Shown here one piece after another: positions 10,200 to 21,829 of a stretch of DNA of 64,000 nt. A program made the position numbers and the translations under genes. This DNA is from Prochilodus magdalenae. Lineage: Eukaryota > Chordata > Actinopteri > Characiformes > Prochilodontidae. Under the pieces are notes generated by a model. The model saw only the letters and a program-made list of their open reading frames with translations. It did not search any database and was not told the origin of the DNA. Where the stretch lies: contig JAMWET010000543.1 of the NCBI GenBank assembly GCA_024036415.1, forward strand, positions 1-64,000, written 5' to 3'. The first letter of the stretch is position 1. Each line of letters begins with the position of its first letter.

Positions 10200-11360
10200 G
10201 ATGTTCTTATTAAAGAGCAAGAGGAAGATGCGGTCCTGTCTGGGTTGAGAGTAACAGCTGTCTCAGTTGAAGAGAGTAAAGAGATGGGTGAGGGGTTTTA
10301 TCTCAGAGATGGGGATCTTAGTGCACAAATGGAGACCACCCAGCTACAGAGGAGTGGACTGTGGCAGTGGAAATTCTACTTCCCCAGTGTTTTAGGGAGG
10401 AGGTTTTGCGGTTGGCGTATGAAACTACCATAGCAGGACATTTAGGTATTCGAAAAACTCAAGCCAAGATTCGGAAGCATTTTTATTGGCCAAAGCTGCA
10501 CCAAGATGTGGTGGCCTTTTGTCGGTCCTGCCATGCTTGTCAAGTAGCCACATCAGAAACCTGTGGCCCCACTGTGTCCTTCCAAAGTAGTGGAAGAACC
10601 CTTTTCTCATGTGATGACTGACTGTGTTGGGCCAGTGCCCAAGACAAAGAAAGGGAATGAGCTCTTGCTAGATATTACCGCTCGCTTTCCTGAATGGTTG
10701 TTGATGCTCTGCTTCAGATTTTTCTGGGTTTGGTCTGCCTAAGAAGTTCAATCAGATAGAGGAACAAATTTCACCTCTGGAGTATTTCAGCAAGCTATGT
10801 ATGAACTTGGCATTGGTCAGATTGTCTCTTCAACTTATCGTACACAATCACAGGGGGCTATAGAAAGGTACCATCACACTTTGAAGTCTATGATTAAGAC
10901 GTATAGCATCCAGCTTCCTGTAGATTGGGATTGTGCAATGCCTTTTCTGATGTCTGCTGTAAGAGAATCAGTGAATGACCGTATTTAGGTTATTAGGTTT
11001 TACTCCCTTTAAGATGGTTTTTGGTCATGAGGTATCGACATTAGCTGTGCATGTCCATAGTGACTCATGGAAAGAACATTTGGAACATCTACAGCAGCTG
11101 CTGGAGAGGATACAGGTAACGTTGACTTGACGTTAACTTGAAGTGTGAGGTTGCTAGAGATCAAGTTAATTATTTGGGTCACCAGGTTGGGCAAGGAAAG
11201 GTAAAGCCAAGGAAGGTTCAAGAAACTATGTTGGTGTCGACAGCACCAGACTTTAATGCCCCATTTAGGTTGGCTGTGGATGCCCGTGAAGTTGGTGTGG
11301 GTGCTGTGCTACTACAAGCTGATGCAGCTGGCTCTCTCCTATTCTGTGAACATCCTTCCA
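10200..11360 (+). mobile_element. Gypsy retrotransposon fragments in the wrong order
   Basis: First comes an integrase zinc-finger region (AGHLGIRKTQAKIRKHFYWP, then C-R-S-C-H-A-C, 10430-10545). Next is an integrase core piece (SSTYRTQSQGAIERYHHTLK, 10830-10890). Then, from about 11060, there is reverse transcriptase thumb and RNase H sequence (NYLGHQVGQGKVKPRKV; FRLAVDAREVGVGAVLLQAD). The normal Gypsy order is RT, RNase H, integrase, so this is a rearrangement or two joined copies. Several stops are present. Confidence 0.75.
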
Positions 11361-11789
11361 TCAACATATAAAACCTGAACGCTACTATGGAAACAGCTTA
11401 AACTGACTGACCACGGGCTCATGGAATGAGCTGTTCCCCTCTTACAAGGTGATTTGAACCAGTTTTAGGCACACACCTTTATTTAGGTTAACATCTTATA
11501 ACGAATTGCAACACGTAGGAGCTGGGTGTCTTAGTAACAGCCAGGGTCAGGATATCCGCATCAAACCCTAGACAGTTCAGTGGTTTAACTCCGTGTGTCA
11601 TTGGATGGGCTTGTAACATAGATCTTCAGGATTTGCAATAGTGGAACTGTGTGTGGATCTGATGTGTGTGGTTATTAGGATGGCTACACCTCTTTGTTTA
11701 GAACTGTACTGGGCTGAGAATGTAGGACTAAACTGGGCCGACTGTAGTTTATGGTGGTCTGATTCTGGTAGGTGGGTTTCCTGTAGGAG

Positions 11790-11934
11790 GCATATATCAG
11801 CATTAAGTCAGGAGTTTCCTGTTGTAGTGTCTCATAACTGAACTCACTTCAGAGAGATCCACACTAACACACAGATCAGCATTAGAGCACTGAGAGCTCC
11901 AACACACTACTGATTCCATCTGATCATATTCACA
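11790..11934 (+). promoter_or_regulatory. Conserved 5' flank of family B V segments
   Basis: A block of about 130 bp ending CATATTCACAATG is nearly identical before the leaders at 11935, 18858, 34355, 41517 and 56376, while sequence further upstream diverges sooner in the last case. This suggests the minimal promoter lies here. No known promoter motif is clear by eye. Confidence 0.45.
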
Positions 11935-12370
11935 ATGAAGAGGAACCTCCTCACCATCCTCATCATCACCTCAGGTACTCACTGTAACATCTGATCAACA
12001 ATATCTGAATAATGAGACTTTATAAACACTGATCTATATTCTCTGGTTCTTCCAGGTGTGTTTGGTGCTGATGTAATTAGACCATCAGATGATCAGGAGA
12101 CTGATGTTCTTAGAACAGAGGGAGAACCTCTTACACTCAAATGCTCTTATGAGACCAGTAGTCAGTATGTTCTACTCTACTGGTACAGACAGTATCCTAA
12201 CAGAGCTCTACAGTATCTACTGTATAGAGGAGCTCGATCACGGAGTACTTATAAGCATACTGCAGATAGTAGATTTGAGTCCACTGCATCATCATCATCC
12301 ACTGATCTCACTGTTAGAGAACTATCACTGGCAGATACAGCTCTCTACTACTGTGCTCTGAGAGTTGGAG
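11935..12370 (+). CDS. TRAV: V5: TCR alpha/delta variable segment, family B, intact frame
   Basis: Leader exon 11935-11974 (MKRNLLTILIITS), donor G|GTACTC, intron of 81 bp, acceptor TTCCAG, V exon 12056-12370. The domain runs V-F-G-A-D-V-I-R-P, then LTLKCSYE, LLYWYRQYPNRALQYLLY and a FR3 ending SLADTALYYCALRVGA. All anchors are present with no stop. Unlike families A and C the RSS heptamer is CCCAGTG. V15 is its closest relative here, and both are followed by a family C segment. Confidence 0.88.
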
Positions 12371-12409
12371 CCCAGTGATACAAAGTCTCTGAGACGCTTT
12401 ACAGAAACT
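12371..12409 (+). other. RSS of V5, non-canonical heptamer
   Basis: CCCAGTG 12371-12377, exact 23-bp spacer, nonamer ACAGAAACT 12401-12409. The second heptamer base is C instead of the nearly invariant A. Confidence 0.75.
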
Positions 12410-12419
12410 CACACACCTT

Positions 12420-13860
12420 CTGTTTGCTTTGAACACAAGGAGATCAAAGTCCCATCCAAACCACAATGTATGATCTGATGTTCCTCTCTCTCTGAGGAGA
12501 CTGTTTGAGGTAATTCAGGAGAAATAACAAAGTGAGTGCAGATGTTACAGACAGATGTTTCACTACAGACCACTGCTGGTGTCCTCATTTAACCTCATTT
12601 AAGTCACATGACACACAACTAGAACCTGACACTGTAATTAATTCTGCTTGATTAACACCATGCGGTGCTGTACAGACTGGTTCCCAGCTGGCCCAGTAAG
12701 GTACATGGTGGCAGGTTTTAAGCCTGACGTGTGTCGGTACCACCAGAACATACACCATTCTGGTCTCACTGGACTGAGACGGCTACAGGTTACAGAACCG
12801 CTCACTGCAGTTGTTCACCGTCTGGCTACACGAGCCGAGAGACGGACTGGTCAGGACAGAGTCTAATCCTCGCTGGCTAGAAGCCTCAGCAAACCCCTGT
12901 AGACACAGCCTGTAATGAAGACACACACAGTCTATTAAAACGGGTTCATTTTATTTCTACATGTGAAATTCAGATTTATGTTCTTCAGAGAAATGTTCTA
13001 CCTGATATATGAACACTCTGATCTACTGTAGGAGCAGCTCATCTCAAACAAGCCCAACGTCTCCACCACCAAACACACACCAAACACATTACACACAGTG
13101 TTCAGAGCTTGTTCTGAACACAGCTGATTATTACTGTAGTGTTAATGTTGTAGTTAAAGACTATCAGGGCTTACAGTGCTGTGTGGAGGTGAGTATAGGA
13201 CCCTACTGTAACACCCCGCCATCCTCTTATCTTAAACTCAGTTAGGTTCTAAGGTGAGATTAGAACTGTAGTACCTGATAAGAGGTTCTGAGTGTGGTCC
13301 TCCTTCTCTTTGTGCTCTGTGTTTGAGGATATGATCTTTAGTCTAACACTGTGACACATACACACACCAACATCTCCAGTGTAGAAGTAACACTCCAGTT
13401 CACCTGAACACAGATCTACATTAGAACAGTTAGTAGAACTCTGAGGGTTCTCCTGTGTGGTCAAGTCTGATAGAACATGGTTCCAGTTAGAACCTGATCA
13501 GTAAGAACCTGTGTATCTGCAGGCTTGTATATTAGTAGAGGCTTGCTATCGAGTGCAGATGCAGTAAGTAAGGTGGTGTTATGATTGGGGAACTTCCTCT
13601 GTGGTTTATGCCCAAGAACGGAACCATGGATCTCTAAAAATCCACACGTCTTCCACCTGTTGTGAGAGACCATGTATGACATCACAGGCTTCTTCTTCTG
13701 GGGCGGAACGAAATGTGTCATTGGATCACTCTTTGATCCATAAAGAAGAGCTGTACCAGTGTCTGTGTTCTATGTTCTAGTGGGTTCTCTCTCTGTGTTA
13801 TGAGTTAAATGAAGATCTGGTCATATTTCAGTTCTCATTAATGTAGAAGCTCTGCTAAAG
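12420..13860. other. Intergenic stretch between V5 and V6
   Basis: No gene supported. 13540-13730 matches 42740-42870 together with 44350-44400, which shows that the V15-V16 interval has gained about 1.45 kb of inserted elements relative to this one. Confidence 0.5.
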
Positions 13861-13996
13861 GTTTCATACATTCTCCAGCAGCACTACATGACAGTAACCT
13901 GGTGTGGAGTATTTCACACAGTGGTCTTCATTAGAGGACGGTGTTAAAGTCACTGAGACAGACACTAACACACAGAGATGTACTGATGGAGGTCTA

Positions 13997-14010
13997 CCAG
14001 CAGAAGGCAG
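13997..14010 (+). promoter_or_regulatory. CTCF-like core before V6
   Basis: CCAGCAGAAGGCAG, 13 of 14 matches to CCASYAGRKGGCRS, 165 bp before the leader ATG. The two orthologous sites before V11 and V16 match at all 14 positions. Confidence 0.4.
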
Positions 14011-14064
14011 CTCTAATCTAGATCTGCTGGATTGAGGTGAGTTCTTCATTTGGGAGTTATTCTC

Positions 14065-14175
14065 CTGCACTCCTCTGATCTTCTACCAGATCCACTGATA
14101 CATGTAGGAGGAGTCTCTACATGCTGGAACAGTAAAACCCAAATCTCTCCTCATTATCTGAACACTGGAACCACC
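14065..14175 (+). promoter_or_regulatory. Conserved 5' flank of family C V segments
   Basis: A block from CTCCTCTGATCTTCTACCAG to the ATGATG start is shared with leaders at 22606, 32325, 44811 and 52574, and in decayed form at 63976. It is the common minimum upstream region of this family and the likely promoter. Confidence 0.45.
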
Positions 14176-14596
14176 ATGATGTTCCTGTGCTCTCTCTCTC
14201 TCTTTATCATCATGATCGGTGAGTGAGGCTCTTTATATTCACATAAATCTACATTTTAATGAGTTTAAACCAGCTGGAGTTACTACTTATTGTTTCCACA
14301 GAGGGTTCTTCTGCACAGTCCATATCTCCACTGGAGAACAGAACTCAGGTTCATACTGTAGAAGATCAGACAGTTACTCTCTCCTGCAGGTATGATGGTG
14401 GTGTACAAACCCTCTACTGGTATCGTCAGTATCCTGGAACCAGACCAGAGTATCTACTGACAATCGTTCCAGGATCTGATGCTGTGAGTCTTGGACGACT
14501 GAAAGCTGAGGTGGATAAAGACCTAAAGCGTGTGGATCTGAAGATCTCCTCTGCTGCAGTATCAGACTCTGTACTCTACTACTGTGCTCTGAGGCC
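14176..14596 (+). CDS. TRAV: V6: TCR alpha/delta variable segment, family C, intact
   Basis: Leader exon 14176-14218 starts ATGATG; using the second ATG gives the 40-nt leader of the other families, so either may be used. Donor is G|GTGAGT and the intron is 83 bp. V exon 14302-14596 opens E-G-S-S-A-Q-S-I-S-P-L and contains TVTLSCRYDG, LYWYRQYPGTRPEYLL and RLKAEVDKDLKRVDLK, ending VLYYCALRP. No lesion. The 3' flank (CAGAGCAGTGCTGCTGTC) is the type found behind family A V1, not behind family C V16, a sign of exchange between segments. Confidence 0.9.
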
Positions 14597-14634
14597 CACA
14601 GTGACAGGAAACCCAGATACCCTGTACAGAAACT
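14597..14634 (+). other. RSS of V6
   Basis: CACAGTG 14597-14603, 22-bp spacer, nonamer ACAGAAACT 14626-14634. Confidence 0.85.
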
Positions 14635-14666
14635 GGTTCTATGACTCCTGCAGAGCAGTGCTGCTG

Positions 14667-14680
14667 TCAGGAGGGGGCGC
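14667..14680 (+). promoter_or_regulatory. CTCF-like core behind V6 RSS
   Basis: TCAGGAGGGGGCGC, same offset from the nonamer as in V1. V6 is thus bracketed by two same-orientation CTCF-like cores. Confidence 0.35.
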
Positions 14681-14759
14681 TGTTTACCTGTCTACATTTA
14701 GACCTTCATCTTCTTCCACTAATGTTGATCTGATTTAGAAGAACACAGTAATCATCTTC

Positions 14760-15785
14760 CTGACTCCACTGAGCTCAAACTGCTCCTCTAAACATCTCCT
14801 TCACCAACTTTATGAGCTGGAGCCATGAAGGAGCCATGAAGAGGGCACATGTCCTTACTGACCCCATGCCCAGTGAGAAGGAAACAGAGTCTTTGAGGGT
14901 CACAGGTGTAGAACATCAACATATGCAGTAGTTAGTTTAGTCTTGGAACATCTCCCAAACTACAATCATACTCCACATATGTTGGGGAAGGTTATCAGGA
15001 GAAAGCTGTCTAGAACTCTAACTGAAAAAGACTGAAAAGTGAATGGGGGAATTCTAGGGTGCTGTTTCTTAATTTCCGGTGGCAACCTCCATAGAGTGTC
15101 CGATCATAACACAGAACAAGGTAGTACTCAAAGGAAGGTATATTAACTTCACACAAACAACACAGTTCTAGCTAGAAGATATGTGGATAGCAGTTTGTCC
15201 ATTAATGCAGTCAACAGGATATGCATTAATGTGCCAGGATGTAGAGACAGCAGTGTTGATGTGGTTCTATACAGAATAAAGAGAAGTAAAGACGATTAGC
15301 TAGTGTCCTTCAATGAACTAACACTTGTAAATCTCCAAAGCATATAGTTAGTGTAGCTGTGGTTTATCACACATATGAATGACCTCTCTGAGACACACCA
15401 TACACACAGCTAATCTTCAGGTTAACAATAGTGCTCACAAACTACTACATAAGCCAAACTTAACATGAACAAGCATAGACTAAAGAAGCAATGAAGCCAG
15501 ATTAATGTTAGCATGCAAATAATAGCTAGCATGAATCAGGGTATATTAGCAGACCATTGAGCTTCAAAGCTGGGGTCTCAGAACTTACATAAACTGCTTC
15601 TGTTTATAGAACTTGCCCTTAGATGCACACACACCAAAAACTAACAAAATACGACACATAGGAGACATCTGTTGCTCTGTCTGACTTTGCTGCTGCTGCA
15701 ATGATAACTAAGAAAGAAGGGGTCCACAAGGGGGCTCCACTGGGTTTTAGTGGCTAATTATCTGCCTGACCAAAAGTCTCGAAAG
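14760..15785. other. Gene-free, AT-rich stretch
   Basis: No V segment, splice-leader or recognisable element seen. All reading frames are short. Confidence 0.5.
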
Positions 15786-15789
15786 ACCA

Positions 15790-16060
15790 CGAAAGTGGCT
15801 ACAGCATGAATATGGGCTTTTGTACACAACCACTTACATTCTGACTCTCTTTACTGGACCTATCAGTGGGACCATGTTCTATGGTCAGATGAAACAAGAA
15901 TAAAGCTGTTTGAGAAGAACCCCACCCCCTGTGAGGTGTGGTGGTGGATCTGTGATGGTGTGGAGCTGTTAATCTTCTAAAAGCCCTGAACAGCTGATCA
16001 GACACATGGTATCAGACTCCATCAGGTACCAGCAGATCAAAAATCAGAACCCCAGATCTG
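15790..16060 (+). mobile_element. Tc1-like transposase relic (+)
   Basis: A plus-strand frame contains V-L-W-S-D-E-T-R-I-K-L-F-E-K near 15870-15915, the conserved block around the second catalytic Asp of Tc1/mariner transposases. Stops lie on both sides. Only a small internal part is recognisable. Confidence 0.6.
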
Positions 16061-16069
16061 CTGATTGGA

Positions 16070-17510
16070 AAGGCTAGCTGAACTCACTGTCAGGTCATGC
16101 GGTCCACCTTGGAGTTCTGACTGTGTATCTGATGGGGAGTCAGGTTCAGACACACTGGGATGTTCAGGTGTACACAGTTTGGTGATCAACATAAAGACCA
16201 TTCTTCATGGATGGATTGTAGTTTCAGCAGAACTGAGTGACCCAGAACTCAAACCACAGACCATCCATTTCTCTCTTGCTGATTAGAACATACACCCACT
16301 TACACTGCCACTCACAGGTAACCTGTCTGTGTGGACACACTAGCTTAGATGCGGGTACAATCCTCTGTATTTCTCTTATAGCTTAGCAGTTAGCTCCTTT
16401 ACCTCTACTACTGAGGCTCGATACTTAAACATCTCCTAGTGTAGCCTTCACTCTGCAAAATGAAATGTTGGATTAACTTATGTTGTGTCAACTAGCCCCA
16501 CACACCTGTGTTAGGTAGCTTTAAAGATACTTGATTAAGTTCTAATGAACTGGTGGGTTTAATATGCCCTCATACTTGTATGAGTTTAAAATAACTGGAC
16601 AGATCCAGTTAAATATGATTAATACATAATGTGTTTGTGTTCCAGTAATTAAAGTAGAAACAGTGAGCGGTAAATTATAAACACCATGGTGTTAAGTTAC
16701 TGCTGTGCTACTGAGCTGTCATAGAATCACACTCAGCAGTAGGGTGCATGGTAACTTGCCCTTACAGCCAACACCAGTGTGGCTATAGACAGTTAACTGT
16801 GGACTAGAAGAAAGTAGCACAAAGTGGAAGAAGGCTGGCCAGGAGGAAAGACAACACAAAGATGGAGTAACAGAAGTACAACAGTATGTAAATAGAGGTT
16901 CCCAAGAGCCAATGGGAAAGAGGGTTAGTTTAACTGAACAAAATTACACTGACCAAACACTTATGAAGTAAATCTGACAGTCACTTCATTTTACTAAACA
17001 ACACGACTGACTCAGTTTTATTGATTTGTTAAGAAAAAATACAAAATAAGAGTCTGAGCATTTTTTATCAATTAAAGAGGTTAAAAACTAGCTAGATCTT
17101 TCCTGAATGATCTGAGAGTCAGAGGGTGGACCATCAGTGGGGTGGCAATCTGATCAAACCAGCACACTGAGATATACTTGCAGTCTGTGTGCAGTTACAA
17201 ACCACTGTTAATCCATGTGATGGACAGGTTACCGTCTTACAACATAATTGTTACTGAGTATGTAAAAGTTACACTGTAACACTGAAAACCATCTATAACA
17301 ATGGCTACATCTGTACAAGTTTACATTTACATGCAAAATTGGTCACCATAAGATCACCATATTGTGCATTTATTACAAATTGTTGCTACCAGATTCTATT
17401 TGCTGGGAGCAGAACCCCCATATAAGAACAAAAGATGATATGGAATAGGTGATTATTTAGTCTGAAAAATAGAGATATATGAAACAAAAGAGCTTTAAAT
17501 CTGATCTTAA
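16070..17510. other. Gene-free stretch, old duplicate of 39.8-40.5 kb
   Basis: No gene seen. 17100-17290 resembles 39830-40010, and both are followed by LRR exon relics, so they descend from one duplicated unit. V segments that may once have preceded it are not detectable here. Confidence 0.45.
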
Positions 17511-17529
17511 AGGTCCAGTTTACAGAAAT

Positions 17530-17650
17530 CTCACCTGAGGATCAAGTTTACAGTGGACTCGTCAGGCCAGCAGATAGCAGCACAATTCTACAGGTCATTA
17601 TTACTGAGGTCCAGATCTTGCAGGAGGCAGTTTCCTGACTGCAGAGCTGA
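17530..17650 (-). pseudogene. NLR-type LRR exon relic 2
   Basis: Decayed minus-strand copy of the LRR exon (AATAATGACCTG core and a donor-like CTCAGGTGAGATT). Single-base losses break the frame. Confidence 0.5.
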
Positions 17651-17817
17651 TCATATGAACATCCAGTTATATGAACACTAGATATCTGTAACATGATATG
17701 TCCCTTTCACACTCAAAGATACTATTCCATTAAAGGCAATTAAAAGTGAATTACATTCCTCATGCTGCTTATATAAGGACATACCATTTCATATAATGAA
17801 TTACATTTACAGAACCT

Positions 17818-17960
17818 GCTCACCTCAGTATCTCCAGTTTACAACTGTTTACAAACTCATCAGTGCAGCAGAGAGCAGTTCCACTCCTGAATCCTGCAGG
17901 TCATTGTTACTGAGGTACAGATATATCAAGAAGGAGTTACTGATTGTAGAGCTGGTAATA
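17818..17960 (-). pseudogene. NLR-type LRR exon relic 3
   Basis: Second relic about 300 bp from the previous one, minus strand, keeping the [14 protein letters not shown] core and GAGGTGAGC donor. A parallel pair exists at 40500-40630 and 40880-41010. Confidence 0.5.
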
Positions 17961-17999
17961 GCTTTTCACATGACAGTGCAGTGACAATACAGTCCATTA

Positions 18000-18560
18000 G
18001 TCTGTAAAGACAAAGTGTACATGTTAATTTTAACAGACACTTAGTAAAGTCCATGTATTCATTAATCGCTGCATCTGGAACCTGATCATTATTTTTTGTA
18101 TAAACAAATGACCAGGGTTTACCACTCTAACACCATATCGTTTAGCAAAAGTGTTTTCTAAGAAAATCTGTTTTATAATAAACAATCAAACTATTTTTTA
18201 ATTTTGTTACTGTCTAGTTGCCACGTTAATTACTAACTTATGTGTTTATTTTGTACATCATGCAGGTTTTATTTGCATGTATCTTTGTTCTGCTCCACTT
18301 AGTGATATTTTAAGTAATGAGCTGAATTTTTCAGTATATACTGAATTAAAAGGTGAACCAGACACTACATATCTGAGAACACCACACAGACAGTTTCAAA
18401 TATAATACGGCTGTTGTTTGTATGTGCTGTTTGGTTATATATTTTACTTACACTCTCACTCTCACTTCTAAATTAAATCTGCCCTCTTCTGGTAGACCTC
18501 CATAGTTATTGTGTTGGTGTTAATGGTGATCTGTATTGTGATGGATCTTCAGGATCTGTA
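18000..18560. other. Upstream region of V7
   Basis: No gene. From about 18300 it is shared with the regions before V12 (33780-34240) and V15 (41040-41400), so it belongs to the duplicated family B unit. Confidence 0.5.
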
Positions 18561-18857
18561 ATAGTGGAACTGTGTGTGGATCTGATGTGTGTGGTTATTA
18601 GGATGGCTACACCTCTTTGTTTAGAACTGTACTGGGCTGAGAATGTAGGACTAAACTGGGCTGACTGTACTACATGGTGGTCTGATTTTGGTAGGTGGGT
18701 TTCCTGTAGGAGGCATATATCAGCACCAAGTCAGGAGTTTCCTGTTGTAGTGTCTCATAACTGAACTCACTTCAGAGAGATTCACACTAACACACAGATC
18801 AGCATTAGAGCACTGAGAGCTCCAACACACTACTGATTCCATCTGATCATATTCACA

Positions 18858-19196
18858 ATGAAGAGGAACCTCCTCACCATCCTCATCATCACCTCAGGTA
18901 CTCACTGTAACATCTGATCAACAATATCTGGATAATCAGACTTTATAAACACTGATCTATATTCTCTGGTTCTTCCAGGTGTGCTTGGTGCTGGTGTGAT
19001 TTCAGCAGATGATGTTTATAGTACAGAGGGAGAATCTGTTACACTGAAATGTTCTCTTGGAGAGGGTAGATCACTTGAATGGTACAAACAGTATTCTAAC
19101 AAAGGTCTACAGTATTTAAAGTATACAGCTGTTCTCACTGTTAGCAACCCAACACTGGCAGATACAGCTCTCTACTACTGTGCTGTGAGAGATGAG
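18858..19196 (+). pseudogene. V7: short family B V segment without RSS
   Basis: Leader 18858-18897 and acceptor are intact and the V exon starts at 18979 (V-L-G-A-G-V-I-S). The frame is open, with VTLKCSLGEG, LEWYKQYSNKGLQYLKY, then directly AVLTVSNPTLADTALYYCAV. About 28 codons of the C'-C''-D region present in V21 are missing in frame, as in V12. After Tyr-Tyr-Cys the sequence jumps to the flank (GGAGATCAAAGTCCC) that normally lies about 70 bp beyond the heptamer. The RSS is therefore deleted and the segment should not rearrange. The end coordinate is approximate. Confidence 0.7.
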
Positions 19197-19399
19197 GAGG
19201 ATGTGAGGAGATCAAAGTCCCATCCAAACCACAATGTGTGATCTGATGTTCCTCTCTCTCTGAAATGACTGAGGTTACATTTCTGAGGGTAAATACAGTA
19301 AACAGTGAGTACAGGTGTGTCAGACACAGGAAACAGTGTGAGCTGCTACACTACAGGGTTTATATCAGGTTTCTATCTGATCAAATGCAGTGAGAGACT

Positions 19400-20010
19400 A
19401 ATGTAGTAGCTGTGTGTGGTTCCTTCCTCCAGTCACGGAATGTGTGAACAGACCTGAGGGAGAACTTTGTGTGTTCAGATGATTTAACACTGTTAGAAAC
19501 AAAGAACTAGGACCGACATGAGCAGAGCTAAAAGTACAGTTGGTTTTATTAAACAACAGAGCAGTCGAACAACGCAGCAGTACACAATGTAACATGAGGG
19601 GAAAGGCAAGAAACACCGTCAGGGGCAGGCGGAGGGCAGATACGGGATAGACAGTCAGCGAGGTAGACAAGTTAAAAGGGCTAGGCCAATAGAGGATCAC
19701 AGGGAAGGAAACGAGGGTCGGAAGGCCGATAGGGGAAAAGCGAAAGAGGTAGTTTTAAATGAAAGGAGATCAAAATCAGAGTAGCAAATACAAACAGAAA
19801 AGAATGCTCAGAAATACACATTAAATTTGGCAAAACTTTACAAAGAGGAAGTGCCTGAGAGGGATTTATAAGTCTGATTAAGACTGGAGCTGGGTGGTAC
19901 TGTCTGGTGGTCAGTCACAGATGCTGCTGAGTGAAGGCCTTTGTAGTTCTGCACCAACACTTCCTGACTTACTTCCTCATGTGAAGAGTTCAGCACATAG
20001 ATCTGCACCA
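19400..20010. other. Unclassified dispersed repeat
   Basis: Purine-rich non-coding block inserted between V7 and V8, absent behind other family B segments. It looks like a transposon relic, but no transposase or terminal repeats were recognised. Confidence 0.35.
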
Positions 20011-20075
20011 TTCAGCCGAGAGACCTCACACAGCTCTGTTCCACAATGCCTCCTCACCTCTACACCTTACTGCAC

Positions 20076-20542
20076 ATGGGGAGACTCATACTACTGATCA
20101 TCTCTGTAGTATCAGGTAATTAACTCTGCTAATTAATGTCCATGTCTTTCAGTGTGGAAAATGTTCATTTATCAATTAAGGACCTTCGTTAAGAACCTGA
20201 GAATCACAGACTCCTCTCTTCTCCTCATTCAGGTGTGACTGCAGATGAAGTTACAGTGAGAGAGGAAGACAGGGACATTACCAGGACAGAGACAGATACT
20301 GTTACTCTGAAATGTTCTTATGGGTCGACCAGCAGTGACATTCTGCTGTACTGGTTCAGACAGGACTCTAACAGAGCTCCACAGTTTTTACTGTACAGAG
20401 GAGCAAAGTCATATAGTAGCTACAGTAGTTCTCCTGCTGACGATCGACTGGAGTCCAAGACCAGCACACGATCTACTGAACTAACTATCAGTGGACTAAA
20501 GCTGACAGACTCGGCTCTGTACTACTGTACTCTTAGAATAGA
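20076..20542 (+). CDS. TRAV: V8: divergent family B variable segment, intact frame
   Basis: Leader exon 20076-20115 (MGRLILLIISVVS); an in-frame ATG at 20046 would extend it by ten residues, but the shorter form matches the 40-nt leaders of its relatives. Intron 117 bp. V exon 20233-20542 contains TVTLKCSYGSTSS, LLYWFRQDSNRAPQFLLYRG, a serine/tyrosine-rich CDR2 and TELTISGLKLTDSALYYCTLR. Trp-Phe replaces Trp-Tyr, which many V domains tolerate. Its sequence is well separated from the other family B members, yet it carries the same CCCAGTG heptamer. Confidence 0.87.
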
Positions 20543-20581
20543 CCCAGTGATACAAAGTCCCTGAGAAGCTGTACAGAAACT
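20543..20581 (+). other. RSS of V8, non-canonical heptamer
   Basis: CCCAGTG 20543-20549, exact 23-bp spacer, nonamer ACAGAAACT 20573-20581. Confidence 0.75.
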
Positions 20582-20869
20582 TACACACATATATGAAGCT
20601 CCTCAAACCTCAGAAGATCAAAGTTACTACTTTATCTCACCTTGTTATCAGAGAACCACCATCACAGGTACAATGTTGTGGTAACACCTGCAGCTGTAGA
20701 AGACACGTACAGAGTTTCAGCTCTGAGCTAAAAAGTAAAATCAATCATAAAGGTTATTACTGTCATTATCAGTGTGGATTAATTTATTATTCATTTCAGA
20801 TCAGAAAATTCTGTTTTATTTCATCACAAGAGGCTTCTTACCTCCTCAGTGGTAAGACACATACTGCCC

Positions 20870-21340
20870 CAGTGAGAAGAGGGGGCTCCCTAATGGCAAA
20901 GGAGGAACTGCCCCAATAGCAAGAAGGAAACCTCCCTAGTGACATAAGGGGAACCTCTCCTCTGATGAAAGAGGAACCGGCACAGTGACAAGAATGGTGC
21001 CTGGTCAGAGACAAGAAGGGTACTGCCCCAGGGACTAGAGGGGTGACACCCCAGTGAAAGGAGGATTACCACCTCAGTGACTAGAGCAAAGATGCCGCAG
21101 CGAGAAGAACAGTATCTCCTCAGTGATGAAGGATAACCTCCCTGGTGACCAGAGGAGTACCTCCACCAGTAATGAAAAGGGTATCTCTCCAGTGATAAGA
21201 AGCATACTGCCCTAGTGACAGGAGGGGAATCTCCCCAGTCATAGGAGGGGTATCACCCTGGAGACCAGAGTGGTATCCCAACAACATGGGTACCGAGTCA
21301 GAGACAAGAGTGTTACCGGCTCAGTGACAAGACGCATCCT
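20870..21340. repeat. Degenerate short tandem array upstream of a family A leader
   Basis: Units of roughly 23-28 bp around CCCAGTGACAAGAGGGGTA repeat many times with strong divergence. Related arrays lie at 37600-37960 and 58480-58700, each ahead of a family A promoter or its relic. Some units contain CACAGTGA. Confidence 0.6.
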
Positions 21341-21708
21341 TACCTGGCTTCGGTCTTTAGACTCCCATGTCCCTGTATGTACCTCACCTGCCTAAAGCTT
21401 TGATCTATGAATCCTGGAAGTTCAAATCTCCTACCAAATACCCACCCTGGTAAATCAACCCCACCCCCATGTGACTATAACAAGGAACATTCACATGAAT
21501 GAACACTTTCTACAGACCTTTCTATTCCTCCATCTCCTCCATCAGGTTATACAGCACTCTACCAGAAGGTGGAGCTCTAGTCTTCTCTTTAACTAACAGC
21601 AGTAACTGAGTCTCTGCATTATGGGTGGAGCTGAGTACCTCAGCCGAGATCTACACTAATCCCATTCAGCTCTGACTCTGTTCTCAGTCACTTCACATCT
21701 CTATCAAC

Positions 21709-21748
21709 ATGCTGCTCTCTATCCTTTCTCTCCTAACACTGCTTTTAG
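21709..21748 (+). pseudogene. Orphan family A leader exon
   Basis: A perfect MLLSILSLLTLLL leader with donor G|GTAGCA and the first 80 bp of the family A intron. At 21829 the sequence changes and no family A V exon follows. The next acceptor belongs to V9. Confidence 0.8.
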
Positions 21749-21829
21749 GTAGCACCACTTTAATCCCACTCCTTTATTTAATACCTGTAGAGAAACTATG
21801 AGAAATATGTAAAATCATTATTTTAAATA

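Noticed and set aside
13009..13245. Open frame with T-A-D-Y-Y-C resembling the end of a V domain
   Set aside because: No upstream Cys/Trp framework, no heptamer behind it and no leader; likely chance.
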